DNA from: a candidate division WOR-3 bacterium
Lineage (GTDB): Bacteria > Hydrothermota > Hydrothermia > Hydrothermales > JAJRUZ01
Length of the DNA: 64,000 bases
Assembly: GCA_039804025.1 (NCBI GenBank)
Contig: JBDRZP010000012.1
Location: 1 to 64,000, forward strand
Direction: 5' to 3'
The translations under genes and the position numbers were made by a program. Position 1 is the stretch's first letter. Every line of letters begins with the position of its first letter. Positions 51,871 to 61,305 of this stretch are shown in pieces. The notes below the pieces were generated by a model that saw only the letters and a program-made list of their open reading frames with translations, was not told where the DNA came from and ran no database searches.

Positions 51871-53616
51871 TTATTCGTAGAATATAGCGAGGGGTGGTAT
51901 ATTTTTCTTTAAAAATTCTATTGTTTTTTCCTTAACGGTTTTTGAATCAGGCATTTCAAGAGTTTTTCTTGCGAATTCTTTAACTTTTTTATATTCAAGC
52001 CACTGGAAAATTCCGTATAAAAGGGGTATTGCATCTGGGTGAACAGATAATTCATCAACTCCTAAACCCATCAAAATAATTGCTCCAAGAGGGTCAGATG
52101 CCATTTCCCCACATACAGCAACTTTTTTTCTGTAAGGATGAGCCCCCTTAACTACATGGTTTATAAGGTTCAAAACAGAGGGATGGAATTCACTGTAAAG
52201 AGGAGCAAGAAAAGGATGTGTTCTATCAACTGCAAGTGTATACTGGGTTAAATCGTTAGTTCCAATTGAAAAGAAATCTACCTGAGATGTAAATTCTTTA
52301 ACCATTAAAGCTGATGCTGGTGTTTCTATCATTATTCCTACAGGAATATAATTATCAAAGGGAACATCTTCTCTTGTAAGTTCCTTTTTTGCCTTTTCAA
52401 GAACACTTTTTGCTTCCTCAACTTCTTTTACTGTTGTTACCATTGGAAGAAGAATTCTTATATTTCCAAGATTTGATGCTTTTAAAATTGATCTCATCAT
52501 CATTTTCATGATTTCCTTTTCAAAAAGGAGAAATCTGATACCCCTTAATCCAAGAAAGGGATTTTTCTCCTCAAATCCTGGTATGGATGGTTCACCTGCT
52601 ATATCTATCAATCTGACTATAAGTGGATCAGGGAAAACCATTTTTGAACTTTTCTCAAAAACCTCTGCAAGTTTATCCTCATTATGCCATATTCCAGGGT
52701 CCCACATTAAAAGTTCAGTCCTAAAAAGACCTACTCCAAATCCTTTATTTTTTACAATTTCTTCAACTTCTTCAAGTCCTGCAGCATTTCCCATTACAGA
52801 TACTCTTTTTCTTTCCTTACCCTTTCCTACCTTTGGTCCTTTTATTATCTTTTGAATTGCTTCTGTGTAAAGTAAAGGTTTTCTTTCATATTCTTTTTTT
52901 GTTTCTTCATCTGGATTTATTATTACTTTTCCTGACCATCCATCAATTATTACTTCGTCTCCATCTTTAACCGCCTCAAGTATTCCTTTAACAGCACATA
53001 CCATAGGAATTTTCAGGCTTTTTGCCACTATTACACTGTGAGAGGTTGGTCCACCGTATTCTATAACTATTCCAATATCCAAAGTTTTAGAAATTGAAAA
53101 AACATCAAGGGGAGAAACATCGTCTGAAACTACAATTGTTCCTTTCTCAACATCAATAAAACTTGGCTTGCCAAGAAGTATTTCAAGGAATTTTCTAATA
53201 AGATGATTTATTTCTCTTGCCCTTTCTTTAAAAATAAAACTTTCACTTTCCTCAAGTTTTGATAAAAAATTTTTCATTGATTCAATAAAACTATTCTCTG
53301 CTGAAAGTCCTTTTTCTATATTTCTTTTAACGCTCTCCTCTATAACAGGGTCGTTAATTATAAGTATTTCACTTTCTATTATTTTTCTATAACTTCCTCT
53401 AAAATGCTCAAGAACAAGCTCGAGTTCCCTTGTAATTTCCTTTTTGGCTTTTTCAAATTTTAAAATTTCTTCTCTTTTACTTTTCGCTTCTCTTCGGGGA
53501 ATTTTTAATAATTTGAGGTCAAATTTTTTTACTTTTCCAATTGCAACACCTTTTGATGCGGGTACACCCTGAAAAACCTTACTTTTTAATTTAGTCTTCA
53601 CCAAAACCCTCCTCAA
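51871..53616 (-). CDS. ptsI: PTS enzyme I (PEP-protein phosphotransferase)
   Basis: 581 aa, complete. The phosphohistidine domain contains GGPTSHSVIVAKSLKIP, with the active His in TSH. The PEP-binding barrel has FRTELLMWDPGIW, IGTNDLTQYTLAVDR and VAVCGEMASDP. It passes phosphate from PEP to HPr. It overlaps ptsH by 26 nt. No enzyme II gene is in the window, so the phosphorelay target is unknown and may be regulatory. Confidence 0.95.
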   Translation of the reverse strand: MRRVLVKTKLKSKVFQGVPASKGVAIGKVKKFDLKLLKIPRREAKSKREEILKFEKAKKEITRELELVLEHFRGSYRKIIESEILIINDPVIEESVKRNIEKGLSAENSFIESMKNFLSKLEESESFIFKERAREINHLIRKFLEILLGKPSFIDVEKGTIVVSDDVSPLDVFSISKTLDIGIVIEYGGPTSHSVIVAKSLKIPMVCAVKGILEAVKDGDEVIIDGWSGKVIINPDEETKKEYERKPLLYTEAIQKIIKGPKVGKGKERKRVSVMGNAAGLEEVEEIVKNKGFGVGLFRTELLMWDPGIWHNEDKLAEVFEKSSKMVFPDPLIVRLIDIAGEPSIPGFEEKNPFLGLRGIRFLLFEKEIMKMMMRSILKASNLGNIRILLPMVTTVKEVEEAKSVLEKAKKELTREDVPFDNYIPVGIMIETPASALMVKEFTSQVDFFSIGTNDLTQYTLAVDRTHPFLAPLYSEFHPSVLNLINHVVKGAHPYRKKVAVCGEMASDPLGAIILMGLGVDELSVHPDAIPLLYGIFQWLEYKKVKEFARKTLEMPDSKTVKEKTIEFLKKNIPPLAIFYE

Positions 53617-53857
53617 TAAGATTCACAAGTTCTTTCAGAGCCTCTTTTTCATCAGGACCTATACATCTGATTATAAGTTTACTTCCTTTGGTAGCAGTCA
53701 AAATTAAAAGGCTCATTATACTTTTCCCGTTAACTTCAATACCATCTTTGATAACGTAAACCTCACAGTTATATTTTGAAGCAATTTTAACAAACTGTGT
53801 TGCCGGTCTCGCATGTATGCCGAGTGTATTTTTTACAATGACTTCTTTTTCAACCAA
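53591..53857 (-). CDS. ptsH: Phosphocarrier protein HPr
   Basis: 88 aa. The phospho-His site is H15 in GIHARPATQFV. S46 in GKSIMSLL matches the regulatory serine that HPr kinase/phosphorylase modifies in other bacteria. It overlaps fbp by 8 nt at its start and ptsI by 26 nt at its end, so HPr, enzyme I and the FBP enzyme are translated as one unit. No hprK gene is in the window. Confidence 0.95.
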   Translation of the reverse strand: MVEKEVIVKNTLGIHARPATQFVKIASKYNCEVYVIKDGIEVNGKSIMSLLILTATKGSKLIIRCIGPDEKEALKELVNLIEEGFGED

Positions 53858-54944
53858 CTTCCTGGAATCTATCTTTTAATTTCTCAAGAACTGATGGTAA
53901 AGTGGTATATTCCATTTCTTCAAGTCCAAGTCTCTGTGGCTCAAAAGGACCCATTCTTCTTATATAATCAGTTATTTCTTGAGCTCTTTTTCTCGTTAAA
54001 TCAAAAGCAGGGTCATCAAACATATCCTTTGGACCTATCAATTTCCCATCCTTTAACTGAAATCCAAGTGCTACAACTCTTGGTGGACCATCAAACCTGG
54101 TACAAGAGGCATCCTTCATAGAAACAGGCATAAGAGGTCCCCAGTGAGAGCCCCTCATCCATCCAGCTACAAGATGGGCAAGAGAAAAAGCTTCAAGAAC
54201 TTCGCCAACTGCAGGAAAACCACTTTGAGTTCTAACAATCATAACAGGATCATCTTTTCCCACATATTTACCTGCTATAAGAGAAAGTCTTTGAGTTGAA
54301 GCAGTTGCAGCAATTACACCATCTTTTCTGTAAACATTTTTAATTGCATAAGTTTCAACAGCTCCTATTAAAGCTAATAGGCTATACATTTCCTCTGGAC
54401 AAGCAAGTTTTACAACTTTACCCTCTTTCATATGAAGAACTTCAAATATAAACCCATCATGCAACTTTGGGTCAATTACAAGACCTGCTGTATTAAAGGG
54501 ATCCGCAAAAATTTTAAATAAAGGTAAATTCCATGCACCAGGTGATGTTTTATCAGCCATAAAAACAATAATGGGCTCTGAAGCTCTCTCCTCTATCTCC
54601 ATCTCTGCTACTCCTGGTCCCATACCTTTTACATTCCCTGAAAATGCATCAGACAAAATATCCTGCCCTGCTCCATAAAGCCCAAGTTCCTTTGCTTTCT
54701 CTGACCCTTTTTTAAAAATTTCCCAAGCAAGCTTATGTATTTCTGAATTATCAACCCCTTTATTATGAGTCATTATAAGTTCAAGATCATCTCCTGCATG
54801 AGCAACAAAATAATCTATTATTACTCCACTCTTTTTCGCCTCCTCAAGCTCGTCCTCAGCTAAAGCCATTAAAGCTGGATGCATACCAGAATGACCCACA
54901 TACCCGCCAATATCTGCTTTTATCACACTTATTGTAACTTTCAT
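53850..54944 (-). CDS. fbp: Bifunctional fructose-1,6-bisphosphate aldolase/phosphatase (archaeal type)
   Basis: 364 aa. This class V enzyme condenses triose phosphates and dephosphorylates FBP to F6P in one active site, making gluconeogenesis one-directional. Motifs are IKADIGGYVGHSGMHP, FVAHAGDDLELIMTH, GAGQDILSDAFSGNVKGMGP and the Schiff-base lysine region AGKYVGKDDPVMIV. The family is mainly archaeal and in deep-branching, often thermophilic bacteria. It has a consensus promoter, a T-arm-like leader hairpin and a strong AGGAGG. Confidence 0.95.
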   Translation of the reverse strand: MKVTISVIKADIGGYVGHSGMHPALMALAEDELEEAKKSGVIIDYFVAHAGDDLELIMTHNKGVDNSEIHKLAWEIFKKGSEKAKELGLYGAGQDILSDAFSGNVKGMGPGVAEMEIEERASEPIIVFMADKTSPGAWNLPLFKIFADPFNTAGLVIDPKLHDGFIFEVLHMKEGKVVKLACPEEMYSLLALIGAVETYAIKNVYRKDGVIAATASTQRLSLIAGKYVGKDDPVMIVRTQSGFPAVGEVLEAFSLAHLVAGWMRGSHWGPLMPVSMKDASCTRFDGPPRVVALGFQLKDGKLIGPKDMFDDPAFDLTRKRAQEITDYIRRMGPFEPQRLGLEEMEYTTLPSVLEKLKDRFQEVG

Positions 54945-54971
54945 TAAAAAAGTCCTCCTTTTACCATTTAC

Positions 54972-54984
54972 AGGAATTGAACCC
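54972..54984 (-). promoter_or_regulatory. T-arm-like leader hairpin 5 (before fbp)
   Basis: On the minus strand GGG (54984-54982), loop TTCAATT, CCT (54974-54972). The loop is T-arm-like but the stem is only three pairs, one a G-T wobble. It is the weakest of the six; the flanking CAAAGGGTTCAA matches hairpin 1. It is 27 nt before the ATG and about +13 from the predicted start. Confidence 0.5.
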
Positions 54985-54985
54985 T

Positions 54986-55014
54986 TTGAAATTTAAATAT
55001 TTTTATTATATAAT
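54986..55014 (+). promoter_or_regulatory. Promoter of apsK
   Basis: TTGAAA (54986-54991), a 17-nt spacer and TATAAT (55009-55014). Transcription from about 55021 gives a leader near 80 nt containing the T-arm-like hairpin 6. It overlaps the divergent fbp promoter. Confidence 0.65.
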
Positions 55015-55033
55015 ATTTTATAAATTTTGTCAA
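55005..55033 (-). promoter_or_regulatory. Consensus promoter of fbp-ptsH-ptsI
   Basis: On the minus strand a perfect TTGACA (55033-55028), 17-nt spacer and perfect TATAAT (55010-55005). It should be the strongest promoter in the window. The -10 overlaps the -10 of the divergent apsK promoter. Confidence 0.82.
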
Positions 55034-55065
55034 GTTTTTTGTTTTTTCCTGTGAGAGAGTAAAAT

Positions 55066-55080
55066 AGGGTTCCACTCCCT
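55066..55080 (+). promoter_or_regulatory. T-arm-like leader hairpin 6 (before apsK)
   Basis: AGGG (55066-55069), loop TTCCACT, CCCT (55077-55080). It lies 20 nt before the GTG start, with no Shine-Dalgarno between. Confidence 0.58.
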
Positions 55081-55100
55081 TTAAAATTTTTAAATAAAAA

Positions 55101-55712
55101 GTGAAAAAAAGAGGAATATGTATCTGGTTAACAGGTTTACCCTGTTCTGGTAAAAGTACAATAGCAAAAGGTTTATCAGAAAAACTTATTGAAAGAGGAA
55201 GGGATGTTGAAATTCTTGATGGTGATATTGTCAGAAATTTTTTGAATAAAGACCTTGGATTTACGAAGGAAGATAGGCTCGAAAATATGAGAAGAGTTTC
55301 AGTTCTGGCTGATTTACTCACAAAACATGGTGTGGATGTCATAGTTGCTCTTGTTTCACCTTATAGAGAAGGAAGGGATAAAGCAAGAAAGCTTTTGCCT
55401 TTATTTGTAGAGGTTTATGTTAAGGCAAGTCTTGAAACATGTGAAAAAAGAGATGTAAAGGGGATGTATAAATTGGCAAGGGAAGGGAAAATTAAGAATT
55501 TTACTGGTGTGGATGACCCATATGAAGAGCCTTTAAATCCTGAAATTATATGTGATACAGAGAGAGAAAAAATAGAAGAAAGTGTGAACAAAATTATTAA
55601 ATTTCTTGAAGAAAGAAACTTCATAGAGGTAAAGGAATCAGAGGAAAGTGGATACACAGAGGAAGAGGAAGAAGAAATTAAAAAGAGGCTTGAGGAATTA
55701 GGTTACATTTGA
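55101..55712 (+). CDS. Adenylylsulfate (APS) kinase
   Basis: 203 aa. P-loop GLPCSGKSTIAKGL, then LDGDIVRNFLNKDLGFTKED and VKASLETCEKRDVKGMYKLA as in CysC. It makes PAPS from APS. The usual neighbours (sulfate adenylyltransferase, PAPS reductase) are absent. The last 25 residues are a strongly acidic tail (YTEEEEEEIKKRLEELGYI) not usual for the family. The start is GTG at 55101. It overlaps the exporter permease by 4 nt. Confidence 0.88.
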   Translation: MKKRGICIWLTGLPCSGKSTIAKGLSEKLIERGRDVEILDGDIVRNFLNKDLGFTKEDRLENMRRVSVLADLLTKHGVDVIVALVSPYREGRDKARKLLPLFVEVYVKASLETCEKRDVKGMYKLAREGKIKNFTGVDDPYEEPLNPEIICDTEREKIEESVNKIIKFLEERNFIEVKESEESGYTEEEEEEIKKRLEELGYI

Positions 55713-57307
55713 TAGGAGAATTTATTTTAATTTCTTTTTTAAAGTTAAAAATTTTAAAAAATATATTAAAATCATTTTCTTTCTGGAAAAGGATTTCAAT
55801 ACCCTTTGTGCTCGGCACTATTCTTTTTGTTTTAATATATTACATTTTGTTCAGATTTTTTAATTTTATGTCTAAGATTCCTGTTCTTGGGACAATTGTT
55901 TCACAAAAATTTCTTGACTTTACACTTATGGGCACCTTTTTTTTCCTTACTCTTTCTAACACAGTTGGAAGCTTTTCTTTATTTTTTGAAGATGATGAAC
56001 TCCCCTTTTTATACAAGTTTCCTTTAAAAAGAGAAAGTATATTTTCTTTTAAATTTTTAGAAATAATTATTTACTCTTCCTGGGTTCCTTTAATATTCCT
56101 TATTCCTTTAATACTTTCTTATTTGAATGTTTTTAAACTAAAAGGTATTAACTTGTTTTTTTTATATTTGAATTTTTTACTTTATATTCTATCATCAGGT
56201 TTACTTGGTATTTTTCTTTTTTATTTATTTGTAAAATTTTCACCTTTTTTAAAAAGAGAACTATTGCCCCTTTTTTATGGAGCATTATTTTCCATTTTCA
56301 TATTCCTTTATTTTAAATTTTTAAAACCAGAGAGTTTCAAAATTTTTGATGCTAAAAGTATAGATGAGGCAATTCAGATTTTGAAAAAAGCTGGAACAAT
56401 GTCTCCATATTTTTTGCCTTCTAACTGGTTTTTTTCAAGCTTTATTCTTATTAAAAATAACCTTTTAATTCTTTTACTTTTTTTAATTTTTAACTTCCTT
56501 CTATTCATTCTCCTTATTTCTTTGCCATTTGATGAGATATATCATAGAAAACTAACCCTAAAAGGGGGGAAAGGTGGAAGAAAATCTAAATTAATTTTCC
56601 TTCAGAAGGAATTAAAAAGTTTTTACAGAAATTACACCCAATTATCACAATTTCTTTTTCTAATTTTGCTATTTGTTTTATATGTTATCTCTGTTAGAGG
56701 TAAGGGAATAGGAATTGATTATCCTACTTTTCATATTTTAATAATTTACGCCAACTTTACTTTTGTTATATACCTTCTAATTACAATAGCAATTAGATTT
56801 ATATACCCTGCGCCTTCTCTTGAAGAAAAAGGAATAACTATTTTTTATTATTCAGGACAGAATCTTTTTAAATTTTTTTACCTCCAACTTCTTTTATACT
56901 TCTTTTTATTGATTATTTTAGGTTATACTATATTTTTCTTAACGCATTTTTCCTTAAAAGTTAAATTTTTCAAGGATTTAACTTTACTTTTTATTATTAT
57001 TTTGCCTTTGTTTGTTTTTATTTTAACCTTCATTTCACTATCAACCGGTTATATTTTACCCCAGTTTACTGAAAAAAATCCTACAAAAATTGCTTCAGGA
57101 CCTGGTGCTTTTTTAACAGCGATAAGTTTAATCCTTTATCTTTTAGTTTCCATTTACATTCTCATACAAAAACCCCTTCATGGTTTCTATTATGTTTTAA
57201 AAAGTAATTTCTTTTTTGAAATTTTGCTCTTTTTAATTTTATCTTTTTTCCTGTTTATGATTTTTAAAATTATTTTAGAAGTAAAAATTAAAAAAATGGA
57301 GTTTTAA
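55709..57307 (+). CDS. Putative ABC exporter permease, polytopic membrane protein
   Basis: 532 aa with about 12 hydrophobic segments. EDDELPFLYKFPLKRESIFS, after the third span, resembles the cytosolic loop of large ABC-2-like exporter permeases. The start is TTG at 55709 and overlaps the apsK stop (TTGA). No partner ATPase gene is adjacent; one at 22047 belongs with another permease. The substrate is unknown, and the family call is moderate. Confidence 0.65.
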   Translation: MIGEFILISFLKLKILKNILKSFSFWKRISIPFVLGTILFVLIYYILFRFFNFMSKIPVLGTIVSQKFLDFTLMGTFFFLTLSNTVGSFSLFFEDDELPFLYKFPLKRESIFSFKFLEIIIYSSWVPLIFLIPLILSYLNVFKLKGINLFFLYLNFLLYILSSGLLGIFLFYLFVKFSPFLKRELLPLFYGALFSIFIFLYFKFLKPESFKIFDAKSIDEAIQILKKAGTMSPYFLPSNWFFSSFILIKNNLLILLLFLIFNFLLFILLISLPFDEIYHRKLTLKGGKGGRKSKLIFLQKELKSFYRNYTQLSQFLFLILLFVLYVISVRGKGIGIDYPTFHILIIYANFTFVIYLLITIAIRFIYPAPSLEEKGITIFYYSGQNLFKFFYLQLLLYFFLLIILGYTIFFLTHFSLKVKFFKDLTLLFIIILPLFVFILTFISLSTGYILPQFTEKNPTKIASGPGAFLTAISLILYLLVSIYILIQKPLHGFYYVLKSNFFFEILLFLILSFFLFMIFKIILEVKIKKMEF

Positions 57308-57310
57308 ATT

Positions 57311-57718
57311 TTGGGAAGAATATTAGGAATTGATTATGGTGAAAGATTTGTTGGTTTTGCAATTTCAGATGAGAAAGAATGCATATCTTCTCCACTTTTT
57401 GAAATTGATAAAAGAAAAAAAAGTTTTAAAAAAACTATTAAAGAATTAATAGAGAAATATAAACCTTACTTAATTGTTTTTGGGGAACCTCGTTCTATTA
57501 AAGGAGAAGGTTTGAAACTTTCTGAAGAAATAAAAAAGGAAGGTGAAAAAATTGAAAAAGAATATCATATAAAGGTAGTTTACTGGGATGAATGGGAATC
57601 CTCTAAGCTTGCAAGGAAGCATAAAAAAAAGGAAATTCACTCAATATCAGCAGCCTATATATTGCAGGATTACCTAAATTTTAAGTATAATAAAAAAGAC
57701 ACAAAGAAGGAGGGTTAA
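57311..57718 (+). CDS. ruvX: Holliday junction resolvase-like protein RuvX (YqgF)
   Basis: 135 aa, RNase H-fold. Active-site motifs: [15 protein letters not shown] (first Asp), [12 protein letters not shown] (with Glu instead of the more usual VGLP) and [10 protein letters not shown]; the last acidic position is in [10 protein letters not shown]. It acts in pre-16S rRNA 5'-end maturation and perhaps recombination in other bacteria. The start is TTG at 57311, 3 nt after the preceding gene. Confidence 0.88.
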   Translation: MGRILGIDYGERFVGFAISDEKECISSPLFEIDKRKKSFKKTIKELIEKYKPYLIVFGEPRSIKGEGLKLSEEIKKEGEKIEKEYHIKVVYWDEWESSKLARKHKKKEIHSISAAYILQDYLNFKYNKKDTKKEG

Positions 57719-57749
57719 ATTCCCTATTAATTTTTTAGAGGAAACAAAA

Positions 57750-60005
57750 ATGAAAATAACAAAACAGGAAGCCCTTGAGTATCATTCAAAAGGAAAAAAG
57801 GGAAAATTAGAAATAAAACTTACAAAACCCTGCGAAACTCAGAGGGATCTTTCTCTTGCTTATACTCCCGGTGTTGCAGAACCGTGTCTTGAAATAGAAA
57901 AAGATCCTTTACTTGCCTACGAATATACGGCAAAAGGTAATCTCGTTGCGGTTATTTCTAACGGAACTGCTGTATTAGGACTCGGGAATATTGGTGCACT
58001 TGCTGGAAAACCCGTTATGGAGGGAAAATGTGTTCTCTTTAAAAGATTTGCTGATGTTGATGCAATTGATATTGAAATTGATACTGAAGATGTGGAAGAA
58101 TTTATAAGAACAGTTAAACTTATTTCCCCAACTTTTGGAGGAATAAATCTTGAAGATGTAAAGGCTCCCGAATGTTTTGAAATTGAGGAAAGATTAAAAG
58201 AAGAACTTGACATTCCTGTTTTTCATGATGATCAACACGGGACTGCTATAATTTCTGGGGCTGGTTTATTAAATGCACTTGAACTTACAGGTAAAAAAAT
58301 TGACCAAATAAAGGTTGTGTTTAATGGAGCAGGAGCATCAGCTATTGCAACTGCAAAATTTTATTTACTTCTCGGCGTTAAGAAGGAAAACCTTATTATA
58401 TGTGATACAAAGGGTGTTATTTATAAGGGAAGAAAAGAAGGAATGAATAAGTATAAAGAAGAGTTTGCTCAGGATACAGACAAAAGAACCCTTGCAGAAG
58501 CCCTTGAAGGAGCTGATGTTTTTGTTGGACTTTCAATCGGGAATGTTGTTACAAAAGAAATGGTTAAAAAAATGGCAGATAAACCAATAATTTTTGCAAT
58601 GGCAAATCCTATACCAGAAATAAGTTATGAAGATGCAAAAGAGGCAAGACCAGATGCAATTGTTGCCACTGGAAGAAGTGATTATCCAAATCAAGTTAAC
58701 AATGTTCTTGGTTTTCCTTTTATTTTTAGAGGAGCACTTGATGTGAGAGCAAGAAAAATCAATGATGAGATGAAACTTGCTGCTGCAAAAGCTCTTGCTG
58801 AACTTGCTAAAGAAGATGTACCTGATTCAGTTGCAAAAGCGTATGGAGTAAAAAGGATTGAGTTTGGGAAAGATTATATAATTCCAAAACCACTTGATCC
58901 ACGGGTTTTATTCTGGGAAGCACCAGCTGTTGCAAAGGCTGCAATGGAAACTGGTGTTGCAAGATTAAAAATTGATATTGAAGAATACAGGGAAAAATTA
59001 AAGGAAAAAGTAATGAAAGGTGGAAGAGTAATGCACATTATTATTCAGGAAGCAAAAAGGAAATTAACAAAAATTGCTTATGCTGAAGGGGAACATGAAA
59101 AAATAATAAGAGCATGCAGCATTGTATCAAATGATGGAATTGCTTTTCCAGTTTTACTTGGTAGAAAAGAAATAATTGAAGAGAAAATAAAAAACTTAAA
59201 ATTAAACTTCGAATACGAAATAATTGATCCCGTCTTATCTCCAAAAAGGGAAATTTATGCTGAAAAACTTTTTAAAATAAGGGAAAGAAAAGGAGTTACA
59301 AAACAGTGGGCATACTTTTCTCTTTCCAATCCTATTGTTTTCGGTTCTATGATGGTTCATGAAGGTGATGCACACGGTCTTATAGCAGGACTTACAATGG
59401 ATTATGCAAATGCCTTAAAACCAATACTTCAGATTATAAAAACTGAGGAAAACACAAAAACTGTAGCTGGATTATATATTGTTTTGATTGAAAACGAAGT
59501 ATTTTTATTTGCCGATGCAACAATAAACATAAATCCTGATCCTGAGACTCTTGCAGAGATAGCTTCTCTTACAGCTAATTTTGCAAAAGATCTGGGAATA
59601 GAACCCAAGATAGCATTTCTATCTTTCTCAAACTTTGGTAGTGTTAGGGTAAAGGAAGCAGAAAAGGTAAGTGAAGCAGTTAAAATTTTCAAGAGAAAAT
59701 ATCCTAATATCATTGCAGAAGGTGAAATGCAAGCTGATACTGCTCTTGTGCCTGAAATTATTGAAGAATTCTATCCCTTTTCAGAGTTAAAGGAAAGGGC
59801 AAATATTTTAATTTTCCCAAATCTTGATGCTGCTAATATTTCATATAAAATACTTCAGAGACTTGGAAATGCCCAAGTTATAGGTCCAATTCTTCTTGGA
59901 ACAAAAATGGCTACCTGTGTATTGCAGAAAGGTGATGATGTTCAAGATATCGTGAATATGACAGCTGTTGTTGCAAGAGATGCCCAGAAGAAGCTCAAAC
60001 TTTAA
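57750..60005 (+). CDS. maeB: NAD(P)-dependent malic enzyme fused to phosphate acetyltransferase-like domain
   Basis: 751 aa, the MaeB architecture. Residues about 1-425 are malic enzyme ([58 protein letters not shown]). Residues about 430-751 form a PTA domain ([51 protein letters not shown]) that usually only senses acetyl-CoA. It converts malate to pyruvate and CO2 and, with PPDK, supplies PEP. It has a weak GAGG ribosome-binding site. pdxJ follows without a gap. Confidence 0.94.
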   Translation: MKITKQEALEYHSKGKKGKLEIKLTKPCETQRDLSLAYTPGVAEPCLEIEKDPLLAYEYTAKGNLVAVISNGTAVLGLGNIGALAGKPVMEGKCVLFKRFADVDAIDIEIDTEDVEEFIRTVKLISPTFGGINLEDVKAPECFEIEERLKEELDIPVFHDDQHGTAIISGAGLLNALELTGKKIDQIKVVFNGAGASAIATAKFYLLLGVKKENLIICDTKGVIYKGRKEGMNKYKEEFAQDTDKRTLAEALEGADVFVGLSIGNVVTKEMVKKMADKPIIFAMANPIPEISYEDAKEARPDAIVATGRSDYPNQVNNVLGFPFIFRGALDVRARKINDEMKLAAAKALAELAKEDVPDSVAKAYGVKRIEFGKDYIIPKPLDPRVLFWEAPAVAKAAMETGVARLKIDIEEYREKLKEKVMKGGRVMHIIIQEAKRKLTKIAYAEGEHEKIIRACSIVSNDGIAFPVLLGRKEIIEEKIKNLKLNFEYEIIDPVLSPKREIYAEKLFKIRERKGVTKQWAYFSLSNPIVFGSMMVHEGDAHGLIAGLTMDYANALKPILQIIKTEENTKTVAGLYIVLIENEVFLFADATININPDPETLAEIASLTANFAKDLGIEPKIAFLSFSNFGSVRVKEAEKVSEAVKIFKRKYPNIIAEGEMQADTALVPEIIEEFYPFSELKERANILIFPNLDAANISYKILQRLGNAQVIGPILLGTKMATCVLQKGDDVQDIVNMTAVVARDAQKKLKL

Positions 60006-60728
60006 ATGAAACCAATTAAATTAAGTGTTAATGTTGATCACATTGCTACTTTAAGAGAAGCAAGAAAAGAAAAATTTCCTGATCCTCTTTTAGCAGCTAT
60101 TATTGCAGAACAAGCAGGTGCAAGTGGGATAACCTGTCATATAAGATTAGATAGAAGACATATAAAGGAGGAAGATGTTGAAAGATTAAAAAAACATATT
60201 TCAGGGGAACTGAATTTAGAAATGTGTGTGGATTTTGTTAATTTTGCTTTAAAAGTGAAACCTCACTGGGTAACAATTGTTCCGGAAAGGGAGGGTGAAA
60301 TAACTACAGAAGGTGGTCTTGATCTCAAAAAAATGAAGGATGAATTAAAAGAACCAATCAAAAAACTAAAAGAAAATGGTATAAATGTTAGTCTTTTTAT
60401 AGAACCGGATGAGGAAATGATAAAAATTGCAAAAGAACTGGGTGCTGATGCTGTTGAACTTAATACAAATTCCTATGTAAAATCTCATGGAGAAAATAGA
60501 GAAAGAGAAATAGAGAGGCTTAAAACCAATGCTAAATTTGCCCATTCTTTAGGTCTTAAAGTTCGAGCAGGACATGGACTTACTCGTCAGAATTTAATTC
60601 CACTTCTTGAAATTGAGGAAATTGAAGAAGTCTCCATTGGTTTTGCAATTATTGCAGATAGTGTTCTATCAGGTTTATACAATGTTGTAAAAGAATACAG
60701 GGAAATTCTTATGCGGAAAGGTATTTAA
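60006..60728 (+). CDS. pdxJ: Pyridoxine 5'-phosphate synthase
   Basis: 240 aa TIM barrel that condenses 3-amino-2-oxopropyl phosphate and deoxyxylulose phosphate to pyridoxine phosphate. Motifs: VNVDHIATLREARK, ITCHIRLDRRHI, LNLEMCV and KVRAGHGLTRQN. The ATG follows the maeB stop directly. PLP supports the class IV aminotransferase at 2942. pdxA is not in the window. Confidence 0.95.
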   Translation: MKPIKLSVNVDHIATLREARKEKFPDPLLAAIIAEQAGASGITCHIRLDRRHIKEEDVERLKKHISGELNLEMCVDFVNFALKVKPHWVTIVPEREGEITTEGGLDLKKMKDELKEPIKKLKENGINVSLFIEPDEEMIKIAKELGADAVELNTNSYVKSHGENREREIERLKTNAKFAHSLGLKVRAGHGLTRQNLIPLLEIEEIEEVSIGFAIIADSVLSGLYNVVKEYREILMRKGI

Positions 60729-60729
60729 T

Positions 60730-61305
60730 TTGAGAATTTTTTATTGTTATGTAACTTTTTTATTTTTTTTATTATTTAGTTGCATTAAATTTGTAAAAAT
60801 AGAAAATCCTGAAGAAAAATTTTTTTATCTTTTAAAAAAGAATCATAAAGGTAAAATTAAATTTATAAAATCAAAAGGGGATTTAATTTTAGAAAATGAT
60901 TTTTACTACAAAGGGAAATTTAAATTTGAATCCGATTCTTTAAACTCTTCTCTTATCCTTTACTCACCTTTTGGTTCAGACAAAATTGAAGGAGAACTTA
61001 AAGATAATATCTTGTTATTTATAAAAATTTTTTTCTCTCCCCTTGACTATATTTCTAACATAAAAATAATCAAGGCTTTCCAAAAAGAAAAAAAAGAGAT
61101 TTTTAAACTTGAAGGCGGTATAGAAATAGTTTTCGACGAAAATGAAAAAATAAAGGAAATTAAATTACCTGAATTAAAAATAATGATTGTATGGGAAAAG
61201 GATTTACCTTATAATATAAAGATGGTAACACAGAATGCTAAAATTATTATAAAAATTGACAAAATGGATATAGGTTTTAAAAATGGAAAAAATTCAGATT
61301 TTTAA
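60730..61305 (+). CDS. Putative lipoprotein (LolA/LolB-like fold possible)
   Basis: 191 aa. A signal peptide ends in a lipobox (LFFLLFSC, Cys about 17). The mature part shows an alternating strand pattern (KIKFIKSKGDLILENDFYYK, KFKFESDSLNSSLILYSPFG) like lipoprotein-carrier-fold proteins such as LolB, but no motif is decisive. The start is TTG at 60730, 1 nt after the pdxJ stop. It overlaps the cupin gene by 23 nt. Confidence 0.7.
   Translation: MRIFYCYVTFLFFLLFSCIKFVKIENPEEKFFYLLKKNHKGKIKFIKSKGDLILENDFYYKGKFKFESDSLNSSLILYSPFGSDKIEGELKDNILLFIKIFFSPLDYISNIKIIKAFQKEKKEIFKLEGGIEIVFDENEKIKEIKLPELKIMIVWEKDLPYNIKMVTQNAKIIIKIDKMDIGFKNGKNSDF

Noticed and set aside
51781-51882. Similarity between the end of rimO and the sequence at the end of ptsI (about 26 of 32 positions, ending ATTTATTC-TAGA)
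   Set aside because: Short, AT-rich and partly coding on different strands; could be chance or a small old duplication, not enough to call.
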